DNA from: Halobacterium zhouii
Lineage (GTDB): Archaea > Halobacteriota > Halobacteria > Halobacteriales > Halobacteriaceae
DNA: 64,000 nt
Reading direction: 5' to 3'
Assembly: GCF_021249405.1 (NCBI RefSeq)
Contig: NZ_CP089594.1
Span: forward strand, 62,001-126,000
Numbering within the stretch: the stretch's first letter is position 1; every line of letters begins with the position of its first letter. Positions 7,682 to 16,917 of this stretch are shown here, piece by piece. The translations under genes and the position numbers were made by a program. The notes under the pieces were generated by a model. It had not been told where the DNA came from. It made no database searches and saw only the letters and a list, made by a program, of their open reading frames with translations.

Positions 7682-9007
7682 CTACTCCCTCCCGTCACCG
7701 ACGCGGTGGCAGGCCGCGGCGTGACCCGCGCCGACTGCCGTGGTCACTGGTGTCTCCTGCTCGCACGGCGACGGGAACGCGTCTCTGACTGCGCTCTCCG
7801 CGCCGGTCACGTCACCGGACGCGAGACACGTTGCGGCTTCGCGGACGGCGTCGCGTTTCGCTTCGGGGAGGGCGTCGAGGCTGGTGGGGAGCGCGGACTC
7901 GACGACGTAGTCGGCGATTGCGTCCTCGTCTGTGGCCTGTCCCCGGGATTCGAGTCGGCTGCGAACGGCGTCGGGGTCGATCTCGCCGTCGAGTACGCGA
8001 CACCGGAACGTGAACGCGTCACGGAACGTCTCCTGGTCCGCGGTCCAGTCGTCGGGCGGGACGACGGCGGGACACCGCGTGTGGAACCGGCACCCAGACG
8101 GCGGGTCGGCGGGCGACGGCACCGTCCCCTCGAGGGTGGTGCGTTCGGTGCGCCGGTCGGGGTCGATGCGCGGCACCGCAGACAGCAGGCTCTTCGTGTA
8201 CGGGTGATGGGGGTCGTCGAACAGTTCCTCGACGGGTGCGACCTCCACGATCTCGCCGAGGTACATCACGGCGACGCGGTCGGCGACCTGCCGGACCACG
8301 CTCATGTCGTGGCTGATGAACAGCATCGACAGCCCGAGGTCCGCCTGCAGGTCCCCGAACAGGTTCAGGAGTTGGGCCTGCACCGAGACGTCGAGTGCGC
8401 TCACGGGTTCGTCCGCCACCAGCAGGTCGGGTTCGAGCGTGAGCGCGCGAGCGACCGCGATGCGCTGTTGCTGGCCGCCCGAGAACTGGTGGGGGTAGCG
8501 GTCGACGTGGGCCGCCTTCAGGCCGACGCGCTCGAGGAGGTCCTTTGCGCGCTCCGCGCGCTCCTCGTCGCTGTCCCCGACCCCGTGGACCTCCATCGGC
8601 GTGGTGATGATGTCACGGACGGTCTGCCGGGGGTTCAGCGACGCGAGCGGGTCCTGGAACACCATCTGGAGGTCGCGGCGATACGGCCGCATCTCGTCGT
8701 CCGAGAGCCCCGTGATGTCCTCACCGCGGTACTCGATGGTGCCCGCGGTCGGCTTCTCGAGGTTCAGGACTGTACGTCCGAGCGTGGACTTCCCGCAGCC
8801 CGACTCGCCGACCACCGCGACCGTCTCGCCCTCGCGGACGGTCAGGTCGACGCCGTCGACGGCCTTCACGCTCGGCGGGGCGCCGAGCAGGTCGTCGAGG
8901 ACGCCGCTCGAGCGGTCGTAGTGTTTCTTCAGGTCGCGCAACTCCACGAGTGGCGCGTCCGTCGCCGTCGCGTCTGTGGTCGACTCGTTCGGTGTGTCAG
9001 TGCTCAC
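7682..9007 (-). CDS. ABC transporter ATPase, OppF/DppF type
   Basis: This cytoplasmic ATPase subunit has Walker A GESGCGKSTLG, the Q-loop MVFQDPLASLNP, signature FSGGQQQRIAVARAL, Walker B LLVADEPVSALD and the H-loop ISHDMSVV. The oligopeptide-transporter C-terminal motif with CRFHTRCP (cysteines that hold an Fe-S cluster in relatives) follows. At 441 residues it is about 110 longer than most family members; the added acidic C-terminal part ends in a Cys/His-containing segment and has no assigned role. It lies 52 bp after the DppD-type gene and 6 bp before the amidase gene, in one transcription unit. Confidence 0.93.
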   Translation of the reverse strand: MSTDTPNESTTDATATDAPLVELRDLKKHYDRSSGVLDDLLGAPPSVKAVDGVDLTVREGETVAVVGESGCGKSTLGRTVLNLEKPTAGTIEYRGEDITGLSDDEMRPYRRDLQMVFQDPLASLNPRQTVRDIITTPMEVHGVGDSDEERAERAKDLLERVGLKAAHVDRYPHQFSGGQQQRIAVARALTLEPDLLVADEPVSALDVSVQAQLLNLFGDLQADLGLSMLFISHDMSVVRQVADRVAVMYLGEIVEVAPVEELFDDPHHPYTKSLLSAVPRIDPDRRTERTTLEGTVPSPADPPSGCRFHTRCPAVVPPDDWTADQETFRDAFTFRCRVLDGEIDPDAVRSRLESRGQATDEDAIADYVVESALPTSLDALPEAKRDAVREAATCLASGDVTGAESAVRDAFPSPCEQETPVTTAVGAGHAAACHRVGDGRE

Positions 9008-9059
9008 AGTTGGTCCCTCTCAGTCGGTTTCTCACAATCGATCCCTGCCAGTTGGTGCC

Positions 9060-10319
9060 TCACAGCTGGTCCTCCTCGGGGCCGCGGCGGAGACACGCCG
9101 CCTCGTGGCCGCCCCCGTCGCCGACCTCGCGGAAGTCGGGTTCGCGCTCGTAGCACTCCCGGTCGGCCTCCGGACACCGCGGCGCGAAGTGACACGCGTA
9201 GTCGACGTCCACGAGGTCCGGGACGTTCCCCGGAATCGGCTCGAGTTCGTCGGTCGGCGCCTCCAGTTTCGGCGTGCTCGCGATGAGCCCCTGCGTGTAG
9301 GGGTGCTGGGGGTTCGCGAACAGTTCGCGGGCGTCCGCGCGCTCCACAATCTCTCCCGCGTACATCACGTTCACGACGTCGCACGTCTCCGCGACGACCG
9401 CGAGGTCGTGCGTGATGAGCAGGATCGACGTGTCGAAGGCCTCCTTCAGGCCCGCGAGTTCGTCCAGGATCTGGGCCTGGATGGTGACGTCGAGGGCCGT
9501 CGTCGGTTCGTCTGCCACCAGCAGGTCCGGTTCGCAGGACAGCGCCATCGCTATCATCGCGCGCTGGCGCATCCCGCCGGAGAACTCGTGGGGGTACTCC
9601 TCGGCGCGGCGTTCGGGCTCCGGAATCTCGACGGCCTCCAGCATCTCGATGGCCCGCTGCCACGCGTCCGAGTTCTTCGCCGCACCCAGGAGCTTTCGCT
9701 TGAACTCCGCGCCGAGGCTCACGGACTCTCCGACGTCCTGGTGGAGCCGCACCGTTTCGGCGATCTGTTCGCCGACGCTGAGCGTCGGGTTCAGGGAGTT
9801 CATCGGGTCCTGAAACACCATCGCGAGGCTCCCGCCGCGGATGTGTTGCATCGCCGCCTCGTCGGCGCGGCGCAGGTCCACGTAGCCGCTCTCGACTTCC
9901 ACGTCGTCCCCGACCGCTGCTGGGTGATTGCTCGCGACATCTCCGGCCGCGCCGGCACCGTCGGTCGCACGCGAATCGTCCCGAACGTCCGGCGCAACGT
10001 TGACGTCCTCCACGACGACGAACCCGCTCTCTACGGGGTCGTCGGGCGTGCGAACGGCGTCCGGGCATTCCCGTGCGAGCGTCTCGACGGCGTCCGCCGA
10101 CCGGAACCGCACTTCGCCGCCGACGACCTCCCCGGGGTCGTCGACCAGGCCCATCGTGCTCTCCGCGAGCACGCTCTTCCCGGACCCGGACTCCCCGACG
10201 AGACCGGCGATCTCGCCGCGCCCGATGTCGAGGTCGACGCCGTCGACGGCTTCGACGACGCCGCGCGGCGTGTCGAACTGCGTTTCGAGCCCACGAGTCG
10301 ACAGCAGGGGGTCACTCAT
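9060..10319 (-). CDS. ABC transporter ATPase, OppD/DppD type, with insertion
   Basis: This 419-residue subunit has Walker A GESGSGKSVLA near residue 40, Q-loop MVFQDPMNSLNP, signature FSGGMRQRAMIAMAL, Walker B LLVADEPTTALD and the C-terminal CHFAPRCP motif. It pairs with the DppF-type subunit. Between Walker A and the Q-loop sits an extra acidic segment of roughly 80 residues (about 60-145), where most DppD proteins have only a short loop; this accounts for the excess length. Its start overlaps the stop of the DppC-type permease by 4 bp (ATGA), so translation is probably coupled. Confidence 0.92.
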   Translation of the reverse strand: MSDPLLSTRGLETQFDTPRGVVEAVDGVDLDIGRGEIAGLVGESGSGKSVLAESTMGLVDDPGEVVGGEVRFRSADAVETLARECPDAVRTPDDPVESGFVVVEDVNVAPDVRDDSRATDGAGAAGDVASNHPAAVGDDVEVESGYVDLRRADEAAMQHIRGGSLAMVFQDPMNSLNPTLSVGEQIAETVRLHQDVGESVSLGAEFKRKLLGAAKNSDAWQRAIEMLEAVEIPEPERRAEEYPHEFSGGMRQRAMIAMALSCEPDLLVADEPTTALDVTIQAQILDELAGLKEAFDTSILLITHDLAVVAETCDVVNVMYAGEIVERADARELFANPQHPYTQGLIASTPKLEAPTDELEPIPGNVPDLVDVDYACHFAPRCPEADRECYEREPDFREVGDGGGHEAACLRRGPEEDQL

Positions 10320-11287
10320 CGCTCCTCCACCTCCCCTTCGCTCACGTCGAACACGTCTCTGAGGCCGTCACCGAACATGTTGAACGAGAGAACCGTGATC
10401 ATGATCGCGAGACCGGGAATCACCGAGATCCACCACGCCCGACGGATGAACATCCTGCCGTCCGACAGCAGCAGTCCCCACGTCGGTGTCGTCGGCCGCA
10501 CACCCAGGCCCAGGAAGGACAACCCAGCCTCGGCGAGGATGGCGAGCGGAATCATCAGCGTCGCCTGCACGATGAGCGGCGCCACCGCGTTCGGGAGTAT
10601 CTCCCGCAGCATCATCCGCCGGTCGGTCATCCCGATGGCGCGCGCGGCCGTCACGTACTCCTCCTCGCGGATCGACAGCACCTCGCCGCGCACGAGGCGC
10701 GCGAAGTCGTCGATGTACGCGATGCCGATCGCGATGATGACGTTTTCCACCCCGAGTCCGCCCATCACGGCGATGATGCCGATGCCGAGGATGAGTTCGG
10801 GGAACGCCCACTGGAAGTCGACGTACCGCATGATGACCGAGTCCACCCACCCGCCGTAGAACCCGGCGAGCAGTCCGAGCGTGGTGCCGACGGTGAACGC
10901 GACGGCCACCGTCGCGAGCGCCACGCCGAGACTCACGCGCGCCCCGAACACGACGCGACTGAGGATGTCGTGCCCGTACGAGTCGGTGCCCAGCACGTGG
11001 AGCACGCGCTCGGTCTGGGGGTCTGCGTCGAAGTTGCCGACGGAGTGGCTCATCGGCTCTTTCATCAGCGAGTACGTCGCGCCCGGGTCGTAGGGCGCCA
11101 CCAGCGGCGCGAACACGGCCGTCAACACGAACACCGCGACGACGACGGCGCCGACCAACGCCATCTTGTCCGCGAGGATGCCGTCGACGATCTTCCGCCA
11201 CGTCGGCGTGTACTCCTCGACGAACTCGTCTTCCTGGTACTCCTGGGGAACCGGCGGCGTGTCGCTCTCTGTTTGCTCGTCACTCAT
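10316..11287 (-). CDS. ABC transporter permease, DppC type
   Basis: This 323-residue membrane subunit has an acidic cytoplasmic N-terminus of about 35 residues, the N-terminal OppC-type helix, and about five further membrane spans. The EAA loop that docks the ATPases is visible around YVTAARAIGMTDRRMM (about residues 210-225), and the C-terminal part holds LGLGVRPTTPTWG. It works with the DppB-type permease as the membrane channel of a peptide/nickel-class importer. It overlaps the DppB-type gene by 8 bp and the ATPase gene by 4 bp. Confidence 0.93.
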   Translation of the reverse strand: MSDEQTESDTPPVPQEYQEDEFVEEYTPTWRKIVDGILADKMALVGAVVVAVFVLTAVFAPLVAPYDPGATYSLMKEPMSHSVGNFDADPQTERVLHVLGTDSYGHDILSRVVFGARVSLGVALATVAVAFTVGTTLGLLAGFYGGWVDSVIMRYVDFQWAFPELILGIGIIAVMGGLGVENVIIAIGIAYIDDFARLVRGEVLSIREEEYVTAARAIGMTDRRMMLREILPNAVAPLIVQATLMIPLAILAEAGLSFLGLGVRPTTPTWGLLLSDGRMFIRRAWWISVIPGLAIMITVLSFNMFGDGLRDVFDVSEGEVEER

Positions 11288-12236
11288 TGGTCTCTCCCAC
11301 GCGGATGCGCGGGTCGATGACGGTGTACGTCAGGTCGACGACGAGGTTCGTGAACACCATCACCGCCGCGACCAGGAAGATGGTGACCTGCACCACCGGG
11401 TAGTTCCGGTCGAGCATGGAGTTCACGAGGAGGCGACCCAGGCCCTTGATGCCGAACACGATCTCGACGGTGACGCTCCCGATGAGGATGAGCGCGAGCT
11501 GGATGCCCGCCACCGTCACGACGGGGATGAGCGCGTTCTGAAGCGCGTGCTTGTACAGGCGCACTCGGCTTCCGACGCCCTTCGCGCGCGCCGTCTTCAT
11601 GTACGGCTCGTTCAACACCTCGAGGAGGCTCGACCGCATCATCCGCATCACCGCCGCGGCGTACGGTAATCCGACCGCTATCGCGGGGAGGATGATGCTC
11701 TTGAACCACGGCACCACTCCCTCCCTCAGGGGCGTGTACCCCACGATCGGGAGCCAGTCGAGGTGGACGCCGAACACGATCGCGAGCACGATGCCCGTGA
11801 AGAACGCCGGCATCGAGATGCCCAGGAACGCCGCCGTGGTGGCGGCGTGGTCCACGGGTTCGTGTTTCCTCGTCGCGCTCAGGATGCCCGTGGCGATGGC
11901 CACCGTGAGTCCGATGACGATGGCGACCACCGCGATGGAGAGCGTGCGCGGGTACGCCGCGCTGACGAGTTCTCCGACGGACTGCTGGCTCGTGATGGAC
12001 GTCCCGAAGTCGCCCGTGAACAACCCCATCATCCAGTCGACGTACTGGACGTACAGCGGCTGAGCCAGGCCGAGTTTCTTGCGGAGCGCGGAGACCGCTT
12101 GCGGCGTAGCCTCCTGTCCGAGCATCGTTCGCACGGGACCGCCCGGGATGAGCCGGAGCCCGAAGAACACCGTCGTCGCCACCAGCCACATGATGAACAC
12201 GGCGTGAGCGACGCGCTTTGCGATGTATCGCCGCAT
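11280..12236 (-). CDS. ABC transporter permease, DppB type
   Basis: This 318-residue membrane subunit begins MRRYIAKRVAHAVFIMWLV, the typical first helix of DppB-type proteins. It shows RLIPGGPVRTMLG after it, and the EAA-type loop around YMKTARAKGVGSRV (about residues 223-236). About six membrane spans are seen. It starts right after the stop of the solute-binding protein gene, with no spacer, and overlaps the DppC-type gene, so the five transporter genes form one operon. Confidence 0.93.
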   Translation of the reverse strand: MRRYIAKRVAHAVFIMWLVATTVFFGLRLIPGGPVRTMLGQEATPQAVSALRKKLGLAQPLYVQYVDWMMGLFTGDFGTSITSQQSVGELVSAAYPRTLSIAVVAIVIGLTVAIATGILSATRKHEPVDHAATTAAFLGISMPAFFTGIVLAIVFGVHLDWLPIVGYTPLREGVVPWFKSIILPAIAVGLPYAAAVMRMMRSSLLEVLNEPYMKTARAKGVGSRVRLYKHALQNALIPVVTVAGIQLALILIGSVTVEIVFGIKGLGRLLVNSMLDRNYPVVQVTIFLVAAVMVFTNLVVDLTYTVIDPRIRVGETNE

Positions 12237-13886
12237 CTATTCGTCCAACCAGACCTGGTGGAAGTTCCGCAGGAAGGGGATGTGCGTGAACCCCTTCACG
12301 GAGTCGTTCTTTCCGGCGATGTCGTCCTGGTGCATTAGGTACGCGTGCGGGACCTCCTCGATGAGGCGGTCCTCGATGCGCTGGAGCGTCTCTGCGCGCT
12401 TCTCGCGGTCGAGTTCGCGGCGCTGCTCTTCGAGCCAGTTGTGAACGTCCTGGTCCTGGTAGTCCACCCAGTTCCACACGCCGTCCTTGCTCGGAAGCCG
12501 GTAGAAGTTGTACAGCGACTGGTCCGGGTCGGGGTCGCCGACGCTCCCGGAGATGGTGGCGTCGTAGTTGCCCTTCTGGTAGCGGTTCCAGTACGTCGAG
12601 GAGGTCACCTGCTCGATGGTCACGTCGAGCCCGGCGGCGTTGAGCTGCTGACGCAGCGCCTTCGCGCTCCGGAGACTGCTCGAGGTAGTGAGGATGCTGA
12701 AACTCGCGCTCGATGCGCCGGCTTCTTCGAGGAGGCGCTTGCCCTCTTTGCGGTCGTAGGCCTGCGTGTCCGGCTTGTCCTCGCGGTACACCCAGTTGGT
12801 CCCCTTGTTGATGGGGCCGCGCGCGACCGTCGCGTTCCCGAAGAACGCGGTGTCGATGTACGCCTGATTGTCGATGACCTTCGCGATTCCCTTCCGGACC
12901 TTCACGTCGCCGAACGGCTCGCGGCGCTGGTTCATCGCGAATCCGTACCAGTTGATACCGGGCGCGCGCAGCGCGTTCACGCCGCTCGCGGAGTCGACCT
13001 GACTGACGTTCTGGAGCGGCACGAGGTTCGCGAAGTCGATGTCGCCGGACTGGAGCGCGCTCACCAGCGTCGCCGCCTCCGGAATGGGTTTGATGTCGAT
13101 GCCGTCGAGGTACGGGAGGCTCTTGCCGTTCTCGTCGGTGCCGAAGTAGTCGTCGAAGGCGTCGAGTTTCAGTTTGCTCCCGATGGAGTGGCTGGCGACC
13201 TCGAACGGTCCCGTTCCGACGGGCGTGATGCCGTACTGGTCGGCACCCATCTTCTCGATGGCTTCCTTGCAGACGATGGTGGCAGCCCGGCCGGGTCCGC
13301 GCGTGAGGTAGACGAGTGCGGGCGCCATCGCGTGCGTGAAGTTCAGCGTGACCGTGTAGTCGTCGGGCGTCTCGACGCCGCCGTCGTCGATAGGCTGGAG
13401 CGACGAGAGCTTGCTCGCGGCGGGCGTATCCTGCTTGATGGTGCGCCTGAGCGTGTACTCCACGTCCGCGGACGTGAACTCCGTGCCGTTGTGGAACTTC
13501 ACGCCCTCGCGGAGGTCGAAGGTGATGGTCTTCCCGTTGTTCTTGACGGTCCAGTCCTTCGCGAGGTCGCCCCGGATCGTGAGGTCCTTCTCGAGGGTGA
13601 CGAGCCCGCTGAACACGTTCGCGGCCACCTGAAAGTACTGGCCGACGCTGATGTACGGCGGGTCGAGGACGTCGATACTCCCGGTGTACCACCCTGCCTT
13701 GAGGCGGCCGCCGCGCTTCACGCTGCCGCCCTGGCTGGTGTCGTCGGTCGAGGGTTCGTCGCCACCGCCACCGAGGCAGCCGGCAATAGATCCGAGACCG
13801 GCCGAGCCGAGCAGGGAGATGGTGGCCCGTCGTCCGATGGTGGGGCCGCTGAGTTCTTCGTCAGTTAGGTTGTCAGTATCTACCAT
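12237..13886 (-). CDS. ABC transporter substrate-binding lipoprotein (peptide/nickel class)
   Basis: This 549-residue extracytoplasmic receptor belongs to the family-5 solute-binding proteins (DppA/OppA/NikA). The N-terminus holds a twin-arginine signal with GRRATISLL and a lipobox ending SIAGC, followed by a Gly- and acid-rich linker, as usual for haloarchaeal Tat lipoproteins. The mature part has the family pattern LREGVKFHNGTEFTSADV. The start at 13886 was chosen because it places the signal at the N-terminus; the open frame continues 48 codons upstream into the promoter region. It is the first gene of the unit ending in the amidase. Substrate unknown. Confidence 0.92.
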   Translation of the reverse strand: MVDTDNLTDEELSGPTIGRRATISLLGSAGLGSIAGCLGGGGDEPSTDDTSQGGSVKRGGRLKAGWYTGSIDVLDPPYISVGQYFQVAANVFSGLVTLEKDLTIRGDLAKDWTVKNNGKTITFDLREGVKFHNGTEFTSADVEYTLRRTIKQDTPAASKLSSLQPIDDGGVETPDDYTVTLNFTHAMAPALVYLTRGPGRAATIVCKEAIEKMGADQYGITPVGTGPFEVASHSIGSKLKLDAFDDYFGTDENGKSLPYLDGIDIKPIPEAATLVSALQSGDIDFANLVPLQNVSQVDSASGVNALRAPGINWYGFAMNQRREPFGDVKVRKGIAKVIDNQAYIDTAFFGNATVARGPINKGTNWVYREDKPDTQAYDRKEGKRLLEEAGASSASFSILTTSSSLRSAKALRQQLNAAGLDVTIEQVTSSTYWNRYQKGNYDATISGSVGDPDPDQSLYNFYRLPSKDGVWNWVDYQDQDVHNWLEEQRRELDREKRAETLQRIEDRLIEEVPHAYLMHQDDIAGKNDSVKGFTHIPFLRNFHQVWLDE

Positions 13887-13936
13887 GAGCCAACTACACA
13901 CAGGTATCGACGGGAACTGTTTGGTACTGATGCCGT

Positions 13937-13950
13937 GTATATCCGGATAC
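13937..13950. promoter_or_regulatory. CCGGATAT element between transporter operon and HTH_10 regulator
   Basis: GTATATCCGGATAC contains the perfect 10-bp palindrome TATCCGGATA (13940-13949). It sits about 55 bp before the solute-binding protein start and 65 bp before the regulator start. The same CCGGATAT string occurs at 14824 (MFS gene), 16873 (DUF1028 gene) and 16912 (gamma-glutamyltransferase gene). Confidence 0.45.
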
Positions 13951-14014
13951 CCGCAAGTCTGGTCGCGTCCCCGCTGCACTAACTGTAAACCTCTTCGGCT
14001 CATACCCGCCCTCG

Positions 14015-14710
14015 ATGCGGGAAGTGACACTCCGGGTCAGGCACCACGGCGAACCGGAGAGCGACGTGAGCGCGTCCCACCCCGAAGTCACGCTCCGGAG
14101 CGTCTCCTCGCTGAGTGGGAGCGCCGCCGAACGCAAGCGAATCGTAGAAATCCGGGGGTCCACGGGCCGGGTCGAGGCATTCCTCGACGAGTTCGCGAGC
14201 GCGGACCCCGTGAACGACGTGGAGTGCTTTTCCCCCCTCGAGAACGACCGCGTGTTCTTCGGCGTCACGTACGACAGCTACCAGTGGGACAGCATCGCCC
14301 AGCGACTCGCGGACCACGGCGTCCACTACCGCGTCGGCACGACGATCCAGAACGGCTGGGAACACTGGACGTTGTACCTCGACGAGACAGACGACCTGGC
14401 GACCATCGTCGCCTCCCTCGAGGACGCCGGGAACGACACCGAACTCGTCCGGGACATCTCCCTAGACGAACTGACCACGGAGAAACACCTCGCCCGGTCG
14501 CGCATGCTCGACGACCTCACGAACCGCCAGCGGGAGGTCCTCGCCACCGCCACGAACGTCGGATACTACGACGAGGGGTCGGACGTGAACGTGGAGGACA
14601 TTGCCGACGAGGTTGGACTTGCCCAGACGACGACGTGGGAACACCTCACGCGTGCAGAGGAGAAAGTGATGGCGGAGGTCGGCGACTACCTCGCCTCACG
14701 CGGCCGGTGA
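14015..14710 (+). CDS. HTH_10 (bacterio-opsin activator type) transcriptional regulator
   Basis: This 231-residue protein has a C-terminal HTH_10 domain, seen as LTNRQREVLATATNVGYYD followed by VEDIADEVGLAQTTTWEHL (about residues 169-212). The N-terminal half is a Bat-like sensor region without recognisable cofactor motif. Such proteins are haloarchaeal activators or repressors of nearby metabolic genes. It is divergent from the peptide/amide transporter operon, with 128 bp between the starts holding a TATCCGGATA palindrome, and is followed by the MFS gene. Control of the transporter is the simplest reading. Confidence 0.9.
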   Translation: MREVTLRVRHHGEPESDVSASHPEVTLRSVSSLSGSAAERKRIVEIRGSTGRVEAFLDEFASADPVNDVECFSPLENDRVFFGVTYDSYQWDSIAQRLADHGVHYRVGTTIQNGWEHWTLYLDETDDLATIVASLEDAGNDTELVRDISLDELTTEKHLARSRMLDDLTNRQREVLATATNVGYYDEGSDVNVEDIADEVGLAQTTTWEHLTRAEEKVMAEVGDYLASRGR

Positions 14711-14822
14711 GCGGACGGTAGTCGCCTCCTGCGCCGAATTCGTTCTCGCGCGGAAAGTGGATGACAGACCGACGGCTGACGGCCGCGTTCCCGAGTACGG
14801 GCGTCATACAGTTCGGTCCGTC

Positions 14823-14835
14823 GCCGGATATAATC
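14823..14835 (+). promoter_or_regulatory. CCGGATAT element and TATA-like box before MFS gene
   Basis: GCCGGATATAATC lies about 75 bp before the MFS start. It combines the CCGGATAT string seen at the neighbouring promoters with a TATA-like ATATAAT, so it may be a promoter, a regulator site, or both. Confidence 0.4.
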
Positions 14836-14907
14836 GGGTCAGGGTCCATGTTCGGGGAGTGTCCTGCTGGAGACGATGACAGCTACGCCGCTCTACGGTG
14901 ATCACAG

Positions 14908-16167
14908 ATGAGTGAGGGTGGTGACGTCGACCACGCCGCCCGCGCGAAGGACGCACTCGGGTTCTCTCGGTGGTGGCTCGTGCTCGCGGCCGCCGGCATG
15001 ATGGCGGTCGTCGGCCCCTACCAGTACGTCTGGAGCAGTCTCCGCGACCCCGTCGCGCGCCAGCTCGGCATCCAGAGCGCCGCGCTCTCTACGGTGTTCA
15101 CGCTGTTCGTCGTCGTGCAGGCGGGGAGTCAGTTCCCGGTCGGGTGGTGGCGGGACCGCCACGGTCCACGCTCTATCAGCGTCATCGCGGCGTTCCTCGC
15201 GGGCGGCGGCTACGTCGGCCTGTCGCTCGCGCAGTCGGTCTGGCAGATCTACCTGGCGTACTCGCTTGGCGCGCTCGGCGTCGGCATCGTCTACACGATC
15301 GCGGTCAACACCGCACTCAAGTGGTTCCCGGACCGCCGCGGTCTCACCGCCGGCGTCGGCACGATGGCGTTCGCCGGCGGGAGCGCCGCGCTCGTGCCGT
15401 ACGTCCGCGCGAACACCGGACCTGGACTGCCCGACTCCGCGTACGTTGACGTCCTCCAGCACGTCGGCGCGCTCATCTTCGTGGTCGTCCTCGTCGGCGC
15501 ACTCGTCCTCCGCGACCCCCCGCAGGACTGGCTACACGACGGGGACAGCGTGGACCACGTGGGCACCCAGTTCACGTGGAAGGAGATGCTTCGAACGTGG
15601 CCGTTCTGGCTGATGTACGCGATGTTCGTCGCGGTCTCCGGCGCCGGCCTGATGCTCACCGGGAAGGTCGTCTCGTACGCCGACCACGCCGGACTCGCCG
15701 CCGGCATCGCCACCGCGGCGGCCACGCTTCTCCCGCTCGCGGGCGGTATTGGCCGCCTCGTGCTCGGCGCCGCGAGCGACCACGTCGACCGCACGAACGC
15801 GATGGGCGGCACGTTCCTCGTGCTCGGCATCGCGCTGTTCGGGGTCGTCTACTTCGGCGTCCGTGGCGCGGGCGCGGCGTTCGTGGCCGCGGTCGTCGCC
15901 GCGACGTTCTTCTGGAGCCCCCAGTACACGCTGTTCCCGAGCGTCGTCGGCGACTACTACGGCGAGAAACACTCCAGTGCGAACTACGCGTTGCTGTACT
16001 CCGGAAAGATGTGGGGTGGCGTCTTCGGCGGCACCGTCACGGGCGCGCTGGTCGTCAGCCTCGGCTGGAACCAGACGTTCCTCGTCGGCGGCGCGCTCGC
16101 CGTCCTCTCCGGCGCCGCCGCGTTCCTCCTCGAGGAGCCGACGCCGCCGTCAGTCGAAAATCCGTGA
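14908..16167 (+). CDS. MFS transporter, OFA (oxalate/formate antiporter)-like
   Basis: This 419-residue protein has about twelve membrane helices in two halves. The loop between helices 2 and 3 reads GWWRDRHGPRS, the MFS signature; a second version follows after helix 8 (GAASDHVDRTN). The closest family by these patterns is the OFA group, which exchanges small carboxylates. Its cargo could be an acid released by the local amidase or gamma-glutamyltransferase; this is inference from position. It converges on the DUF1028 gene, and the two coding regions overlap by 18 bp at their 3' ends. Confidence 0.85.
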   Translation: MSEGGDVDHAARAKDALGFSRWWLVLAAAGMMAVVGPYQYVWSSLRDPVARQLGIQSAALSTVFTLFVVVQAGSQFPVGWWRDRHGPRSISVIAAFLAGGGYVGLSLAQSVWQIYLAYSLGALGVGIVYTIAVNTALKWFPDRRGLTAGVGTMAFAGGSAALVPYVRANTGPGLPDSAYVDVLQHVGALIFVVVLVGALVLRDPPQDWLHDGDSVDHVGTQFTWKEMLRTWPFWLMYAMFVAVSGAGLMLTGKVVSYADHAGLAAGIATAAATLLPLAGGIGRLVLGAASDHVDRTNAMGGTFLVLGIALFGVVYFGVRGAGAAFVAAVVAATFFWSPQYTLFPSVVGDYYGEKHSSANYALLYSGKMWGGVFGGTVTGALVVSLGWNQTFLVGGALAVLSGAAAFLLEEPTPPSVENP

Positions 16168-16830
16168 CTTCTTCTCCTCGGTGAACTCGCCGCTGGCCGC
16201 CTCCGCGGCCTCGTACACCCGCCGCAGTTCCTCGATGGGGGCGTCGTGTTCGTCCACGCGGAGGTCGTGGTAAACGGTCGTTTCCGGGGCCTTGACGGTG
16301 ACCGCCGCCGACGTGTGCCCTCGTTTGTCTCCACCCGCGTCCCGGCCGGCGGCGAGCGCGTCCACGAGTCGGGGCACGAGGTCTGCGTCCGGAACGGGGT
16401 CGTTCGACGCGGCCGCCGCCGAACCGAGGAACTTGTCGACGGCGACCTCGAGCGTGTCGCCGTTCGCCAGCATGTTCCCCGCCGCGGTCACGCCCTCGTC
16501 CTCGCGGACGACGTGGCCACACCACGATTCGCAGCCGTCGCCGGTGAACGCGTACGCGTCCCCGCGGTCGTCGACGCCGTGGAGTTGCCGGAGTTCGGCG
16601 TTCTCGTCCCGGGAGAGCACGCCGTCGAGGGCGTCCGTGACCGCGAGGTCGTCGAGCAACTCGATTCCGCGCCGACCGAGGCGCACGTTCACGAAACTCT
16701 GCGTGCTGACCGCGCCGCGGTGGCTGACGTACGGCGCGAGCGCACCGACCGCCGGCGCGTCGGTGCTGACGGCGACGCCGAACGCCGGGCCGTCGGGTGT
16801 CTCCGCGCGAACGCACAGTGAGAACGTCAT
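16150..16830 (-). CDS. DUF1028 family protein
   Basis: This 226-residue protein opens MTFSLCVRAETPDGPAFGVAVST and continues with ALAPYVSHRGAVSTQSFVN and GVTAAGNMLA, the conserved DUF1028 pattern. These proteins resemble Ntn-hydrolases and are often found near peptidases and peptide or amide uptake genes; the biochemical role is unproven. The start at 16830 was chosen from the family N-terminus. The frame stays open for another 2.1 kb upstream, but that is antisense to the gamma-glutamyltransferase and thiolase genes. It is divergent from the gamma-glutamyltransferase gene, with 87 bp between them. Confidence 0.88.
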   Translation of the reverse strand: MTFSLCVRAETPDGPAFGVAVSTDAPAVGALAPYVSHRGAVSTQSFVNVRLGRRGIELLDDLAVTDALDGVLSRDENAELRQLHGVDDRGDAYAFTGDGCESWCGHVVREDEGVTAAGNMLANGDTLEVAVDKFLGSAAAASNDPVPDADLVPRLVDALAAGRDAGGDKRGHTSAAVTVKAPETTVYHDLRVDEHDAPIEELRRVYEAAEAASGEFTEEKKSRIFD

Positions 16831-16871
16831 GGTCGAGGGTTCGGCGGCAACGGCAAAGAGCCCCGCGCGAA

Positions 16872-16880
16872 CATATCCGG
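16872..16880 (-). promoter_or_regulatory. CCGGATAT element before DUF1028 gene
   Basis: On the minus strand the sequence reads CCGGATATG, 42-50 bp before the DUF1028 start. A second copy on the plus strand (16912-16920) overlaps the gamma-glutamyltransferase ATG, so one of the two may be fortuitous. Confidence 0.35.
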
Positions 16881-16917
16881 TGCTGGTTTTTCCATCGGTA
16901 GCTCCCTCCACCCGGAT

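Noticed and set aside
11284..13692. Minus-strand open frame of 802 codons overlapping the permease and solute-binding genes
   Set aside because: It is the same strand in another frame, Arg- and His-rich, and has no family motif, whereas the two genes in the other frames have all expected features.
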